64,000 nucleotides of DNA from Pseudomonas thermotolerans DSM 14292 (GTDB lineage Bacteria > Pseudomonadota > Gammaproteobacteria > Pseudomonadales > Pseudomonadaceae), in NCBI RefSeq assembly GCF_000364625.1, contig NZ_KB822610.1, positions 45,827 to 109,826 of the forward strand. Reading direction: 5' to 3'. A model generated the notes under the pieces. The model did not search any database. It was not told where the DNA came from and was given only the letters and a program-made list of their open reading frames with translations. The translations under genes and the position numbers were made by a program. The first letter of the stretch is position 1. The number at the start of each line of letters is the position of its first letter. Below, piece by piece: positions 18,107 through 29,761 of the stretch.

Positions 18107-18883
18107 ATGAAAAAACTCTTGGCCGGTCTGGCCGTCCTTGCCGCCTTCCACACCGCCCAGGCGGCGGAAACCCTCAGCGTCGCCGCCACCCCGGTGCCGC
18201 ACGCGGAGATCCTCGAGTTCGTCAAACCCATCCTCGCCAAGGAAGGGGTGGAGCTGAAGGTGCGCGTGTTCACCGACTACGTGCAGCCCAACCTGCAGGT
18301 CCAGCAGAAGAACCTGGACGCCAACTTCTTCCAGCACCAGCCGTACCTGGACGAGTTCAACGCCAGCCGCAAGACCGAACTGGTCAGCGTCACCGGCGTC
18401 CACGTCGAGCCTTTCGGCGCCTACTCCAGCAAGCACAAGAGCCTCGCCGATCTGCCGCTGGGCGCCACCGTGGCCATCCCCAACGACGCCACCAACGGCG
18501 GCCGCGCCCTGCTGCTGCTGGACAAGGCCGGGGTGATCAAGCTCAAGGACAACAGCAACATCGCCGCCACCCCCAAGGACATCGTCGAGAATCCCAAGGC
18601 CATCAAGGTGCGCGAGCTGGAGGCGGCCACCCTGCCGCGCGTGCTGAACCAGGTGGACCTGGCGCTGATCAACACCAACTACGCCCTGGAAGCCAAGCTC
18701 AACCCCACCCAGGACGCCCTGGTGATCGAGGGCAGCGACTCGCCCTACGTGAACATCCTGGTCGCCCGTCCGGACAACAAGGACAGCAGCGCCGTGCAGA
18801 AGCTGGCCAAGGCCCTGCACAGCGAAGAGGTCAGGAAGTTCATCGAGGACAACTATCAGGGCGCCGTGGTGCCGGCGTTCTGA
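18107..18883 (+). CDS. metQ: Methionine-binding periplasmic protein MetQ
   Basis: The 258-aa NlpA-family binding protein has the signal peptide MKKLLAGLAVLAAFHTAQA. Family segments include VAATPVPHAEILEFVKPIL, then NFFQHQPYLDEFN, VAIPNDATNGGRALLLL and LPRVLNQVDLALINTNYAL. AAGGAG precedes the ATG. The signal peptide shows no lipobox, unlike E. coli MetQ, so it is probably soluble in the periplasm. A strong hairpin follows 19 bp after the stop and ends the metNIQ operon. Confidence 0.94.
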   Translation: MKKLLAGLAVLAAFHTAQAAETLSVAATPVPHAEILEFVKPILAKEGVELKVRVFTDYVQPNLQVQQKNLDANFFQHQPYLDEFNASRKTELVSVTGVHVEPFGAYSSKHKSLADLPLGATVAIPNDATNGGRALLLLDKAGVIKLKDNSNIAATPKDIVENPKAIKVRELEAATLPRVLNQVDLALINTNYALEAKLNPTQDALVIEGSDSPYVNILVARPDNKDSSAVQKLAKALHSEEVRKFIEDNYQGAVVPAF

Positions 18884-18902
18884 ACCCTCCCTCGCTGGTC
18901 TG

Positions 18903-18934
18903 CGAAGCCCGCTTGAGCGGGCTTCGTTCGTTCT
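18903..18934 (+). terminator. Rho-independent terminator after metQ
   Basis: CGAAGCCCGC (18903-18912) pairs perfectly with GCGGGCTTCG (18917-18926) around a TTGA loop. It is followed by TTCGTTCT, a moderate T-rich tail. Confidence 0.85.
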
Positions 18935-18988
18935 GGGACGGAGTTCGTGACAATTTTGCGATTTTCGTCACCTTGCCTCGGCGATTCA

Positions 18989-19037
18989 TTGAGCCAGATC
19001 AGCACCCGAGGCGCCTTCCTTGCGTAGAGTTGGCGGC
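18989..19037 (+). promoter_or_regulatory. Anr/Fnr-like box and promoter of the dihaem cytochrome gene
   Basis: TTGAGCCAGATCAG at 18989-19002 matches 8 of the 10 specified bases of TTGAT-N4-ATCAA. A -10-like TAGAGT lies at 19025-19030, giving a start near 19037 and placing the box centre ~41.5 bp upstream. The leader to the ATG would be ~34 nt. Confidence 0.55.
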
Positions 19038-19070
19038 TCGCCGGGAGCCGGCAAGCTCTGGAATTGCCTC

Positions 19071-19712
19071 ATGCGTACAAGAACAGCCCCATTGCCTCTG
19101 CTCTTCCTCTGCATCAGCGCCCTGGTGCAGGCCAACGACGATCCCATGGCGCGCTTCGACGCCATCATGGGCAACCCCGAACAGCGCGCCCAGGCCTACG
19201 CGGCCGGCCAGGAACGCATCACCCTGTGCGGCTACTGCCACGGTGAGGACGGCAACAGCAAGCGCGACTACATCCCCAACCTGGCCGGGCAGAACCCGCG
19301 CTACCTGTTCAGCGCCTTCGAGCAGTACGTCGACGGCCACCGCACCCACTTCGTGATGAACCAGGCGGCGAAGATGCTCAGCCTCGAGGAGCGGGTGAAC
19401 ATCGCCGTCTACTTCAGCCAGCAGACCGTCAAGGCCCGCCAGTCCAGCGCCGGCGAGCCGAGCCTGCAGGATGCCGGCCAGGCGGTGTTCCAGGACAAGG
19501 CCTGCTACGGCTGCCACGGCGACAAGGGCCAGGGCCAGGAGAACGCCCCGCGCCTGGCCGGCCAGCCCGCCGAGTACCTGCGGGTGACCCTCAACAAGTA
19601 CCGCGAGGGGGATCCCAGCCGCACCGGCTCGATCATGCAAACCGTCGCCCCGCAGCTCAGCGAGCGGGAGATCGACGCGGTGGCCGCCTACCTGCAGCAG
19701 CTGACGCCCTGA
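19071..19712 (+). CDS. Dihaem cytochrome c (cytochrome c4 type)
   Basis: The 213-aa secreted cytochrome has two CxxCH haem sites: CGYCH (Cys53, Cys56, His57) and CYGCH (Cys145, Cys148, His149). Likely axial methionines are Met102 (AAKMLS) and Met189 (GSIMQT). The N-terminus (TRTAPLPLLFLCISALVQA) is a signal peptide. The two-domain layout and PxLAGQxxxYL repeats match cytochrome c4, a periplasmic electron carrier feeding terminal oxidases. It is monocistronic. The Anr-like box suggests low-oxygen induction. Confidence 0.9.
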   Translation: MRTRTAPLPLLFLCISALVQANDDPMARFDAIMGNPEQRAQAYAAGQERITLCGYCHGEDGNSKRDYIPNLAGQNPRYLFSAFEQYVDGHRTHFVMNQAAKMLSLEERVNIAVYFSQQTVKARQSSAGEPSLQDAGQAVFQDKACYGCHGDKGQGQENAPRLAGQPAEYLRVTLNKYREGDPSRTGSIMQTVAPQLSEREIDAVAAYLQQLTP

Positions 19713-19809
19713 ACGCCACCGGCCTGCGGCACCGGGCGGGCGCGGGCGCCGGCAGCGCCCCGCCCGGGCTGGTATCCTTGCCGACCGTTCCCTTCCGCCA
19801 GGCGCGTCC

Positions 19810-20454
19810 ATGGATTACCCGCACATCCTCTTCGACCTCGACGGCACCCTCAGCGACCCGCGCGAGGGCATCACCCGCTCGGTGCAGTACGCTCTCGCCC
19901 AGCTGGGCATCGACGAGCCGGATCTGGCCCGTCTGGAACACTTCATCGGCCCGCCGCTACTGCAGTGCTTCATGGCCAGCTACGGCTTCGACGAGGCCAC
20001 CGCCTGGCAGGCGGTCAACCACTACAGGGAGCGCTTCAGGGTCACCGGGCTGTACGAGAACCGCCTGTTCGACGGCATCCCGGCACTGCTGGAACGCCTC
20101 GTCAGCCAGGGCCGCACGCTGTACATCGCCACCAGCAAGCCCACCCTGTTCGCCGAGGAGATCGCCCGGCACTTCGGCATCGCCGGCTACTTCCGGCGCA
20201 TCTACGGCAGCGAGCTGGACGGGACGCGCACCGACAAGGCGGAGCTGCTCGCCCACCTGCTGGAAACGGAAGGCCTGCCACCACGGAGCGCGCTGATGAT
20301 CGGCGACCGCAAGCACGACCTGATCGGCGCGCGGCGCAACGGTTTGGACTGCGCGGCGGTCGGCTACGGCTTCGGCAGCTTCGCGGAATTGGCGGCGGAG
20401 CAGCCGACCTACCATTTCGCCACTCTGGAGGAGTTGCGGCTGGCCTTCGGCTAG
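19810..20454 (+). CDS. HAD family hydrolase (phosphoglycolate phosphatase-like)
   Basis: The 214-aa haloacid dehalogenase-type phosphatase has motif I FDLDGTLSDPREGI (nucleophile Asp10), motif II YIATSKPT, a conserved lysine in GTRTDKAELL, and motif III MIGDRKHDLIGARRNG. The helical cap between motifs I and II is the Gph/YqaB-like C1 type. The substrate cannot be told from sequence; phosphoglycolate or a nucleotide/sugar phosphate is possible. It appears to be a single-gene unit, convergent with the DUF1161 gene. Confidence 0.88.
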   Translation: MDYPHILFDLDGTLSDPREGITRSVQYALAQLGIDEPDLARLEHFIGPPLLQCFMASYGFDEATAWQAVNHYRERFRVTGLYENRLFDGIPALLERLVSQGRTLYIATSKPTLFAEEIARHFGIAGYFRRIYGSELDGTRTDKAELLAHLLETEGLPPRSALMIGDRKHDLIGARRNGLDCAAVGYGFGSFAELAAEQPTYHFATLEELRLAFG

Positions 20455-20517
20455 GGCCCTTGCCGCCGGTGCCAGCGGGAGAGGGCCAGGCCAAGGGGCG
20501 CCGCAGCCCGCAACAGC

Positions 20518-20751
20518 TCAGCTGCCGTTCTTCTGGTAGATGATCTTCTTGGTGCCACCGTCGCAGCTGCCGACCACCATGCTCGGGTCGGTCACCTCGT
20601 CGTTGCGCACTATCTCCAGGGTGTAGCTGGTTACCCCGGCGGCCTGGATCTTCACCTCGATCTCCGCCTTGAGCTCCTCGCAGGGCTTGGTCGCAGCCGC
20701 GGCGCCGCCGGCCAGCAGGCCGAGCAGGACGCCCGCCATCCATCTGTTCAT
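20518..20751 (-). CDS. Small secreted DUF1161 family protein
   Basis: The 77-aa protein has the signal peptide MNRWMAGVLLGLLAGGAAAA and a ~57-residue mature part with two cysteines (KPCEELKAEIEVKIQAAGV and VVGSCDGGTKKIIYQ). That layout matches the DUF1161 family of periplasmic proteins; the function is unknown. The ATG overlaps the stop of the upstream peptidase gene by 4 bp (ATGA), so the two are translationally coupled. Confidence 0.82.
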   Translation of the reverse strand: MNRWMAGVLLGLLAGGAAAATKPCEELKAEIEVKIQAAGVTSYTLEIVRNDEVTDPSMVVGSCDGGTKKIIYQKNGS

Positions 20752-21872
20752 CGTTTCTCGTCCTCGGTGGACCCGGTACCGTGTTGGACTGCGCCGGTGA
20801 CGGCCGGGTTCTCCGCCAGCAGGGCGCGTAGGGTGCGCTGGCGCTCCTCGACCGGCAACCGGCCGAGCGCCGCGGCGCGCGCGTAGAAGGCCGCCCAGTC
20901 GCCCGCCTGGCGGTAGAGCGCGGTGAAGGCCGGCACCCACTGGTCGTACAGGCCGAACGGCAGCAGCCGGGCGTTGTTCAGCGGCGCGGCCATCCAGGCA
21001 TCGTAGCGGCGGTCGCCCTGCCATTCTCCATCGCGCAGGCGCCGGTACTCGGCGCGCAGGCGCTCGAACTCGGCAGCCTTGCCGGCGCGCTTGGCGTCCT
21101 CGTCCAGTTCGCTGGCGTAGAGCTGCCGCAGGCGCTCGCGGCTGGCCAGGATCAGTGCGGTGAACTGCTCGCGCTGCCGCTCGGTGCGACCGTCGGGCGG
21201 CGGCAGACCGCGCGCCGCCCGCCACTGGCGAGCCCCCTCGCGCTCCACGAAGCTGGCGAAGGACTCGTTGAAGGCGGTGTCGCCCGGCACGTAGACCCGC
21301 TGGTGGGCCAGCTCGTGGAAGATCAGCGCGGCCAGGCGCTCGTCGTCCCAGCGCAGCATGCTGCTGAGGATGGGATCGTCGAACCAGCCGAGGGTGGAAT
21401 AGGCCTCGATGCCCGCCACGTAGGTGTCCCAGCCCTCCAGCTGGAGCAGCGCCGCCGCGCCGCGGGCCGCGCCCTGGCGGTAGTAGCCGCGGTAAGCGAC
21501 GCAGCCGGCGATCGGGAAGCAGTGGGTGAGCGGCGTCAGGGACAGCTCCGGGGTGGCGAACAGGTTCCAGACCACGTAGGGGCGGTCCAGCTCGACGTAA
21601 CGCCGGTAACTGCGGTTGTCCGGCAGCCCCAGCTCGCGACTGGCGAAGGCCCGCGCCTCCTGGGCCAGGGCCAGGCGACGGCGCAGCTCGGGGTCGCGGG
21701 ACTGGTCGCGGAGGATCGACTCCACCGGCTCGCTGCGCCGAAGCAGGTCGAGCTGACCCTCCACCAGTTGGTCGTAGTAGGACAGGCTGGTGCAACCGCC
21801 CAGCGCGCCGGCCAGCAGCAGGGGAACCCAGAGGGCGGAGATACGGTCGAGAATGCTGGACAGGAAACTCAT
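20748..21872 (-). CDS. Putative aminopeptidase lipoprotein (PF10023-like, HExxH)
   Basis: The 374-aa protein has an N-terminal hydrophobic stretch with lipobox LGGC (LLLAGALGGCTSLSYYDQL), so it is probably an outer-membrane or periplasmic lipoprotein. The zinc-protease motif FHELAHQRVYVPGD carries HELAH, followed by a downstream glutamate in FNESFASFVEREGARQW. This matches the Pseudomonas 'putative aminopeptidase' family. The start at 21872 (MSFLSSILDR) is preferred over a longer start at 22064 that lacks a signal. It is coupled to the downstream DUF1161 gene. Confidence 0.85.
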   Translation of the reverse strand: MSFLSSILDRISALWVPLLLAGALGGCTSLSYYDQLVEGQLDLLRRSEPVESILRDQSRDPELRRRLALAQEARAFASRELGLPDNRSYRRYVELDRPYVVWNLFATPELSLTPLTHCFPIAGCVAYRGYYRQGAARGAAALLQLEGWDTYVAGIEAYSTLGWFDDPILSSMLRWDDERLAALIFHELAHQRVYVPGDTAFNESFASFVEREGARQWRAARGLPPPDGRTERQREQFTALILASRERLRQLYASELDEDAKRAGKAAEFERLRAEYRRLRDGEWQGDRRYDAWMAAPLNNARLLPFGLYDQWVPAFTALYRQAGDWAAFYARAAALGRLPVEERQRTLRALLAENPAVTGAVQHGTGSTEDEKR

Positions 21873-21954
21873 GGCGGGCCGGAGCGCTGCGGGATTCTCG
21901 CACGACACTACTGCATCCGGCGCCGCTCGTCTGCCTGAAGACCTGGAGCACCGC

Positions 21955-22368
21955 ATGCGTACCCCGCTTCTCATCGCCGGCCTGATCGCACTGGGCGGCT
22001 GCTCGCTGCTGCCACCGCACGACCCGAGCCAGGCCTGGATCGACCTGCACACCTCCCCCGACAACCGCCTGCGCGCCGCCGAAGTGGACTACCGGCCGCT
22101 GGACGACGAGCGCTTCTTCCAGGTTCCGCCCGGCCACCACACCCTGCAGGCGCGCCTGGAATTCACCGTGCCATCCAGTGACATCGGCCCGGGCGGCGAG
22201 CAGCACACCCGCAACTGTCAGGTGCTGGTGGAATACGCCGACTTCGCCGCCGGCAAGCGCTACCGACTGGTCGCCGGCAACGTCGGCTTCCGCACCTGGG
22301 CGAAACTCTACGACGCGCACAGCCGGGAGCTGGCCCGCGGTCGCGAGGGGCGCTGTGGAGAGTTCTGA
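21955..22368 (+). CDS. Putative lipoprotein, first of a tandem pair
   Basis: The 137-aa protein of unknown function has signal and lipobox MRTPLLIAGLIALGGC. The mature part has PHDPSQAWIDLHT, then RFFQVPPGHHTLQARLEF, a cysteine at RNCQVLVEY and AGKRYRLVAGNVGF. The next gene encodes a clear relative in the same order of motifs, so the pair arose by tandem duplication. The start at 21955 is set by the lipobox; the open frame extends upstream without support. Confidence 0.78.
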   Translation: MRTPLLIAGLIALGGCSLLPPHDPSQAWIDLHTSPDNRLRAAEVDYRPLDDERFFQVPPGHHTLQARLEFTVPSSDIGPGGEQHTRNCQVLVEYADFAAGKRYRLVAGNVGFRTWAKLYDAHSRELARGREGRCGEF

Positions 22369-22416
22369 GGCGCGCGAGGCTATGCTTGGAGGATCACGCC
22401 GTACCGAGACCTTCCC

Positions 22417-22848
22417 ATGCGTTCCTTGTCCCCTCTGATCCTCGCCGCCACCCTGACCGGCTGCGCCAGCGACCTGCCACCGCGCGATCCGCAGCAGGCC
22501 TGGGTCGAGCTGCACGCCCAGTTGCCCAGCCAGACCCTCAGCGCCAGCCGCCTGGATGGCCAGCGGCTGCGCGACGGCCGCTTCTTCCAGATGCCCCCGG
22601 GCGCCCACGAACTGGTGGTGCGCTACACCTTCGAGCGTTCCGGCGGCGGAAGCGGCGGGGGGATGCAGCCGGGCAGCACGCCGGGCGACATCAGTTGCTA
22701 CCTGCGGGTGCGCTACGACGGCTTCACCTCCGGCCAGCGCTACCGCCTGGAAGCCCGCCCGCTGGCCGCCAAGGCCCAGGCCTGGCTGTACGGCGAAGGA
22801 CGCACCCCGCTGGCGCGCGGCGAGGTGCTGCGCTGCGGACCCTACTAG
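22417..22848 (+). CDS. Putative lipoprotein, second of a tandem pair
   Basis: The 143-aa protein is similar to the gene 49 bp upstream. The lipobox is ILAATLTGC. Shared blocks are PRDPQQAWVELH, GRFFQMPPGAHELVVRYTF, one cysteine in ISCYLRVRYD and SGQRYRLEARPLAAKAQAWL, ending LRCGPY where the partner ends GRCGEF. An insertion of Gly/Ser-rich sequence (SGGGSGGGMQPG) distinguishes it. The function is unknown. It ends 6 bp from convergent osmC. Confidence 0.78.
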   Translation: MRSLSPLILAATLTGCASDLPPRDPQQAWVELHAQLPSQTLSASRLDGQRLRDGRFFQMPPGAHELVVRYTFERSGGGSGGGMQPGSTPGDISCYLRVRYDGFTSGQRYRLEARPLAAKAQAWLYGEGRTPLARGEVLRCGPY

Positions 22849-22854
22849 CGCCCC

Positions 22855-23286
22855 TCAGTTCTGCAGGCTGGCTTCCAGGGTGATCTCCGCATCCAGCAGG
22901 CGGGACACCGGACAGCCGGTCTTGGCCGCCTCCACCGCGCTCTCGAAGGCCGCCCGCTCGGCGCCTGGGACGTGCGCGCGGAGCGCCAGGTGCACGGCGC
23001 TGATGGTGAAGCCTCCCTCGTCCTGCTCCAGGGTCACCTCGGCCCGGGTTTCCAGGCTCTCCGCGCTCATTCCGGCAAGTCCCAGCTGCATGGCCAGGGC
23101 CATGGTGAAGCAGCCGGCATGGGCGGCAGCGAGTAGCTCCTCGGGGTTGCTGCCCGGCTGACCCTCGAAGCGGCTGCGAAAGCCGTAGGGCGTGTCGCGC
23201 AGCGCGCCGCTCTCGGTGGACAGACTGCCGCGGCCGTCCCTCAGACCACCCTGCCAGTGCGCCGTGGCGTGCTTGGTGATGAGCAT
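22855..23286 (-). CDS. OsmC family peroxiredoxin
   Basis: The 143-aa protein reduces organic hydroperoxides. The two redox cysteines are present in HAGCFTMALAMQLG and KTGCPVSRLLDAEITLEA, and the N-terminal GSNPEELLAAAHAG block is typical. The length matches OsmC (~143 aa). GAGGAGGAAAG precedes the ATG. OsmC genes usually respond to osmotic and stationary-phase stress; no sigma-factor site was assigned here. Confidence 0.92.
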   Translation of the reverse strand: MLITKHATAHWQGGLRDGRGSLSTESGALRDTPYGFRSRFEGQPGSNPEELLAAAHAGCFTMALAMQLGLAGMSAESLETRAEVTLEQDEGGFTISAVHLALRAHVPGAERAAFESAVEAAKTGCPVSRLLDAEITLEASLQN

Positions 23287-23353
23287 TGCGCTTTCCTCCT
23301 CACGGTCACCGCTGTCTCCCCCAAGCCTAGGCCATCAGCGGATTTCGGCACGC

Positions 23354-24355
23354 TCAGCCCTGCTGCAGTCCGGCGAGTATCTCGTAGGCGCGCAGGCGGT
23401 CGGCGAAGTCGTACAGGTCACAGGTGAAGATCAGCTCGTCGGCGCCGGTCTGCTCAAGCAGCACCTCCAGGCGCGCGCGGACCTTCTCCGGGCCGCCGAC
23501 CAGCGCCAGGCCGAGGAAGTCACCCACTGCCTGTCGCTCGTGGGGCAGCCAGAGGCCCTCCATGCTTTCCACCGGCGGGCGCTGTACCAGGCTCTGACCG
23601 CGGATCAGGGCGAGGATGCGCTGGTAGGCGGAAGTAGCCAGATACTCGGCGCGCGCGTCGCTGTCGGCGGCGAGCAGCGGTACGCCGAGCATCAGGTATG
23701 GCCGATCGAGCACCTCCGAGGGCCGGAAGTGGTCACGGTAGACGCGGATCGCCTCGTGCAGCAGGCGCGGCGCGAAGTGCGAGGCGAAAGCGAAAGGCAG
23801 GCCCTTCATCCCGGCCAACTGGGCGCCGAACAGGCTGGAACCGAGGATCCACAGCGGCACCCGAGTGCCGCTGCCGGGCATGGCGATCACCCGCTGGTCC
23901 GGGGTGCGCGGGCCCAGGTAGCGCTGCAGCTCCTCGACGTCGGCGGGAAAGTCGTCCGGCCCGCCGAGGCGGTCGCGGCGCAGGGCATGGGCGGTGTACT
24001 GGTCGGCTCCCGGGGCGCGTCCGAGCCCCAGATCGATGCGCCCGGGGTAGAGGGTCTCCAGGGTACCGAACTGCTCGGCGACCACCAGTGGCGAATGGTT
24101 GGGCAGCATCACCCCGCCGGCGCCGACGCGGATCCGGCTGGTGCCGGCGGCGAGATAGCCGATCAGCACCGCGGTGGCGGAGCTGGCGATGCCGTCCATA
24201 TTGTGGTGCTCGGCCACCCAGAAGCGGGTGTAGCCGAGGGCCTCGGCGTGGCGGGCGAGGGCCAGGGAATTGCGCAGCGCCTCGGCGGGGCTGCCGTCGT
24301 CGCGGATCGGGGCCAGGTCGAGGACGGAAATGCGGATGTCTGCCAGTCGGGTCAT
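23354..24355 (-). CDS. LLM class flavin-dependent oxidoreductase (luciferase-like)
   Basis: The 333-aa TIM-barrel flavoprotein of the bacterial-luciferase family is YhbW-like. Diagnostic parts are [40 protein letters not shown] and [14 protein letters not shown]. The substrate is unknown. The ATG at 24355 follows GGAGG. It lies in a run of small stress-related genes (osmC downstream, dodecin upstream) on the same strand but with gaps of 60-70 bp, so co-transcription is uncertain. Confidence 0.9.
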   Translation of the reverse strand: MTRLADIRISVLDLAPIRDDGSPAEALRNSLALARHAEALGYTRFWVAEHHNMDGIASSATAVLIGYLAAGTSRIRVGAGGVMLPNHSPLVVAEQFGTLETLYPGRIDLGLGRAPGADQYTAHALRRDRLGGPDDFPADVEELQRYLGPRTPDQRVIAMPGSGTRVPLWILGSSLFGAQLAGMKGLPFAFASHFAPRLLHEAIRVYRDHFRPSEVLDRPYLMLGVPLLAADSDARAEYLATSAYQRILALIRGQSLVQRPPVESMEGLWLPHERQAVGDFLGLALVGGPEKVRARLEVLLEQTGADELIFTCDLYDFADRLRAYEILAGLQQG

Positions 24356-24418
24356 AGGGCCTCCAGGGTCGTCCCTGCAATGTGGGGACGACCCGGGCGG
24401 CAGGCAAGCCCCCGCCGC

Positions 24419-24634
24419 TCAGCTGTCGGCGATGCGGAAGCCCGCCTTGAGGGTCACCTGGTAGTGGGCCACGGCGCCGTTGACGATGTGCCCGCGGGTT
24501 TCCACCACCTCGAACCACTCCAGGTGCTTGAGGCTCTTGGCCGCCTCGGCGATGGCGTTGTGGATGGCGTCCTCGATGCTGGTCTTCGACGAGCCGACCA
24601 GCTCGACCTTCTTGTAGATATGGTGATCGGACAT
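24419..24634 (-). CDS. Dodecin (flavin-binding protein)
   Basis: The 71-aa protein matches dodecin, which forms a hollow dodecamer that stores FMN/riboflavin or CoA. Sequence: [38 protein letters not shown], then the flavin-stacking region and [15 protein letters not shown]. The conserved Trp is present in [20 protein letters not shown] precedes the ATG. Confidence 0.93.
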   Translation of the reverse strand: MSDHHIYKKVELVGSSKTSIEDAIHNAIAEAAKSLKHLEWFEVVETRGHIVNGAVAHYQVTLKAGFRIADS

Positions 24635-24767
24635 GGCGCTTCTCCTCGGGTTGGGCCGGCATCCCTGGGGCGCCGGAAGCCTGTTCTGAGCTTCAGCCTA
24701 GTCGCACTTTCCAGCCCCGGCGCAGTCGGATGCTTCAGCTCCCACGCAACCCCCGGAGGTTCCACCC

Positions 24768-25088
24768 ATGCCCCTGCTCTCCCGCAAGCAGTCCCTGGAA
24801 GACCTGGAAACCGAGCTGAACAACCTGCTGAGCAGCCTGGAACAACTCAAGGAAGGCGCCAGCGAGGAGTCCCGGCGCTCCCTCGGCCAGCTCAGGCGCA
24901 ACGTCGAGAACGCCCTGGAACATAGCCGCAAGCTGCTCGCCGAAAGCTACGACCAGGTGCTCGAACGGACCTGTCAGGCCGGCCGGGCGACCCGCGAGTT
25001 CGGCCGCGAGCATCCCCTGGCCAGCGCCGGGTTGCTGCTCGGAGCGATCGGCCTGATCGGCTACTGCCTGTATAAAAACCGCCACTGA
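24768..25088 (+). CDS. ElaB/YqjD/DUF883-type membrane-anchored protein
   Basis: The 106-aa protein is a long amphipathic helix (DLETELNNLLSSLEQLKEGA and onward) with a single C-terminal transmembrane segment (PLASAGLLLGAIGLIGYCLY) ending KNRH. This layout matches the ElaB/YqjD family of stationary-phase, ribosome-associated inner-membrane proteins. GGAGG precedes the ATG. It converges on trpI with a 10-bp gap. Confidence 0.8.
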   Translation: MPLLSRKQSLEDLETELNNLLSSLEQLKEGASEESRRSLGQLRRNVENALEHSRKLLAESYDQVLERTCQAGRATREFGREHPLASAGLLLGAIGLIGYCLYKNRH

Positions 25089-25098
25089 GCCGCGTCGC

Positions 25099-25989
25099 TC
25101 AGCGGTCGTTCAGCTCGTTTTTCAACCAGGCGGCGAGCCGTTCGGCGCGCCGGTCGCCGCTGCGCGCCGGAACCCAGAGCGCCAGGCGCGCCGGGGTGGC
25201 GACGAAGCCCCAAGGCGCCAGCAGGCGGCCGGCGGCCAGCTCGTCGGCCACCAGGGGTTCCGGGGCAATGGCCACGCCAAGCCCGGCCACCGCCGCCTCC
25301 AGCAGGTAGTAGAGGTGCTCGAAGCCCTGGCCCAGCTGCAGACGCCGCGGGTCCAGGCCCTGGGCCTGCGCCCACTGCGGCCAGGCCTGGGGACGGGAGG
25401 CGGTGTGCAGCAGTGGCTCGTCGAGCAGGGCGGCCGGTGTAGCGTCAACCAAGCGCGCATAGCCCGCATAGCGCGGGCTGAGCACCGGACCGATGCGTTC
25501 GGCGGCCAGCTCGAAGACCTGCATGTCCGCCGGCCAGGGCGGCTCGGCGAACCACAGGGTGGCACCCAGACCGGCGCGCCGTGGATCCAGGTCGCCCTCG
25601 CTGGCCGACAGCTGCAGGCGCAGGTCCGGCAGATCGCGGTTCAGGCGGTCCAGACGCGGGATGAACCAGCGCGCCAGCAGGCTGCCCGGACAGCCGAGCA
25701 CGAAGGGCGCGTCGGCGCGGCCTTGGCGCAGTTCGGCGCAGACCGCGCGCAGCCGGGCGAAGGCCTCGCCGCTGACGTCGCGCAGGCGCAGGCCGGCATC
25801 GGTGAGTTTCAGGCCGCGTCCTTCCTTGCTGAACAGGCTCACTCCAAGCTGGCTCTCGAGGGCCCGGATCTGCCGGCTCACCGCCCCGTGGGTGACGTGC
25901 AGCTCGGCGGCTGCCCGGCTGACGCTGAGCAGCCGGGCGGCCACCTCGAAGGCCCGCAGGGCGTTCAGCGGAGGGAGTTCCTGGGCCAT
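25099..25989 (-). CDS. trpI: LysR-type activator of trpBA (TrpI)
   Basis: The 296-aa LysR regulator has the N-terminal [29 protein letters not shown]. It is divergently placed 127 bp from trpB, the arrangement in which TrpI activates trpBA in response to indole-3-glycerol phosphate in Pseudomonas. The identity rests on this position plus family-typical sequence ([16 protein letters not shown]). The length is normal. Confidence 0.9.
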   Translation of the reverse strand: MAQELPPLNALRAFEVAARLLSVSRAAAELHVTHGAVSRQIRALESQLGVSLFSKEGRGLKLTDAGLRLRDVSGEAFARLRAVCAELRQGRADAPFVLGCPGSLLARWFIPRLDRLNRDLPDLRLQLSASEGDLDPRRAGLGATLWFAEPPWPADMQVFELAAERIGPVLSPRYAGYARLVDATPAALLDEPLLHTASRPQAWPQWAQAQGLDPRRLQLGQGFEHLYYLLEAAVAGLGVAIAPEPLVADELAAGRLLAPWGFVATPARLALWVPARSGDRRAERLAAWLKNELNDR

Positions 25990-28137
<2,148 letters not shown>

Positions 28138-28180
28138 GCTAGACGGGCCGCCGCGGAAATCCCGGGCGCCCCGTTCCGGA

Positions 28181-28223
28181 GGCCATCTGCGGCGATCCGG
28201 TGCCGATCGCCTGGCAGATGGCC
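28181..28223 (+). terminator. Long hairpin after trpA
   Basis: GGCCATCTGC plus GGCGATC (28181-28197) pairs with GATCGCC plus GCAGATGGCC (28205-28223). The stem is 17 bp with a 2-nt bulge and a 7-nt loop. No T-run follows, so it may act as an RNA-protecting or Rho-assisted end rather than an intrinsic terminator. Confidence 0.5.
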
Positions 28224-28339
28224 ATGACCCGATTGACATTCCCCCGCGCCTTGCGGAATCTGGGAACACAGTGCAGTTTGCCTGGTGATTGCCATCGGCC
28301 GGATTCTGCGCTCCGGTCTATTGCCTGGCAGGACATCCC

Positions 28340-29758
<1,419 letters not shown>

Positions 29759-29761
29759 GCC

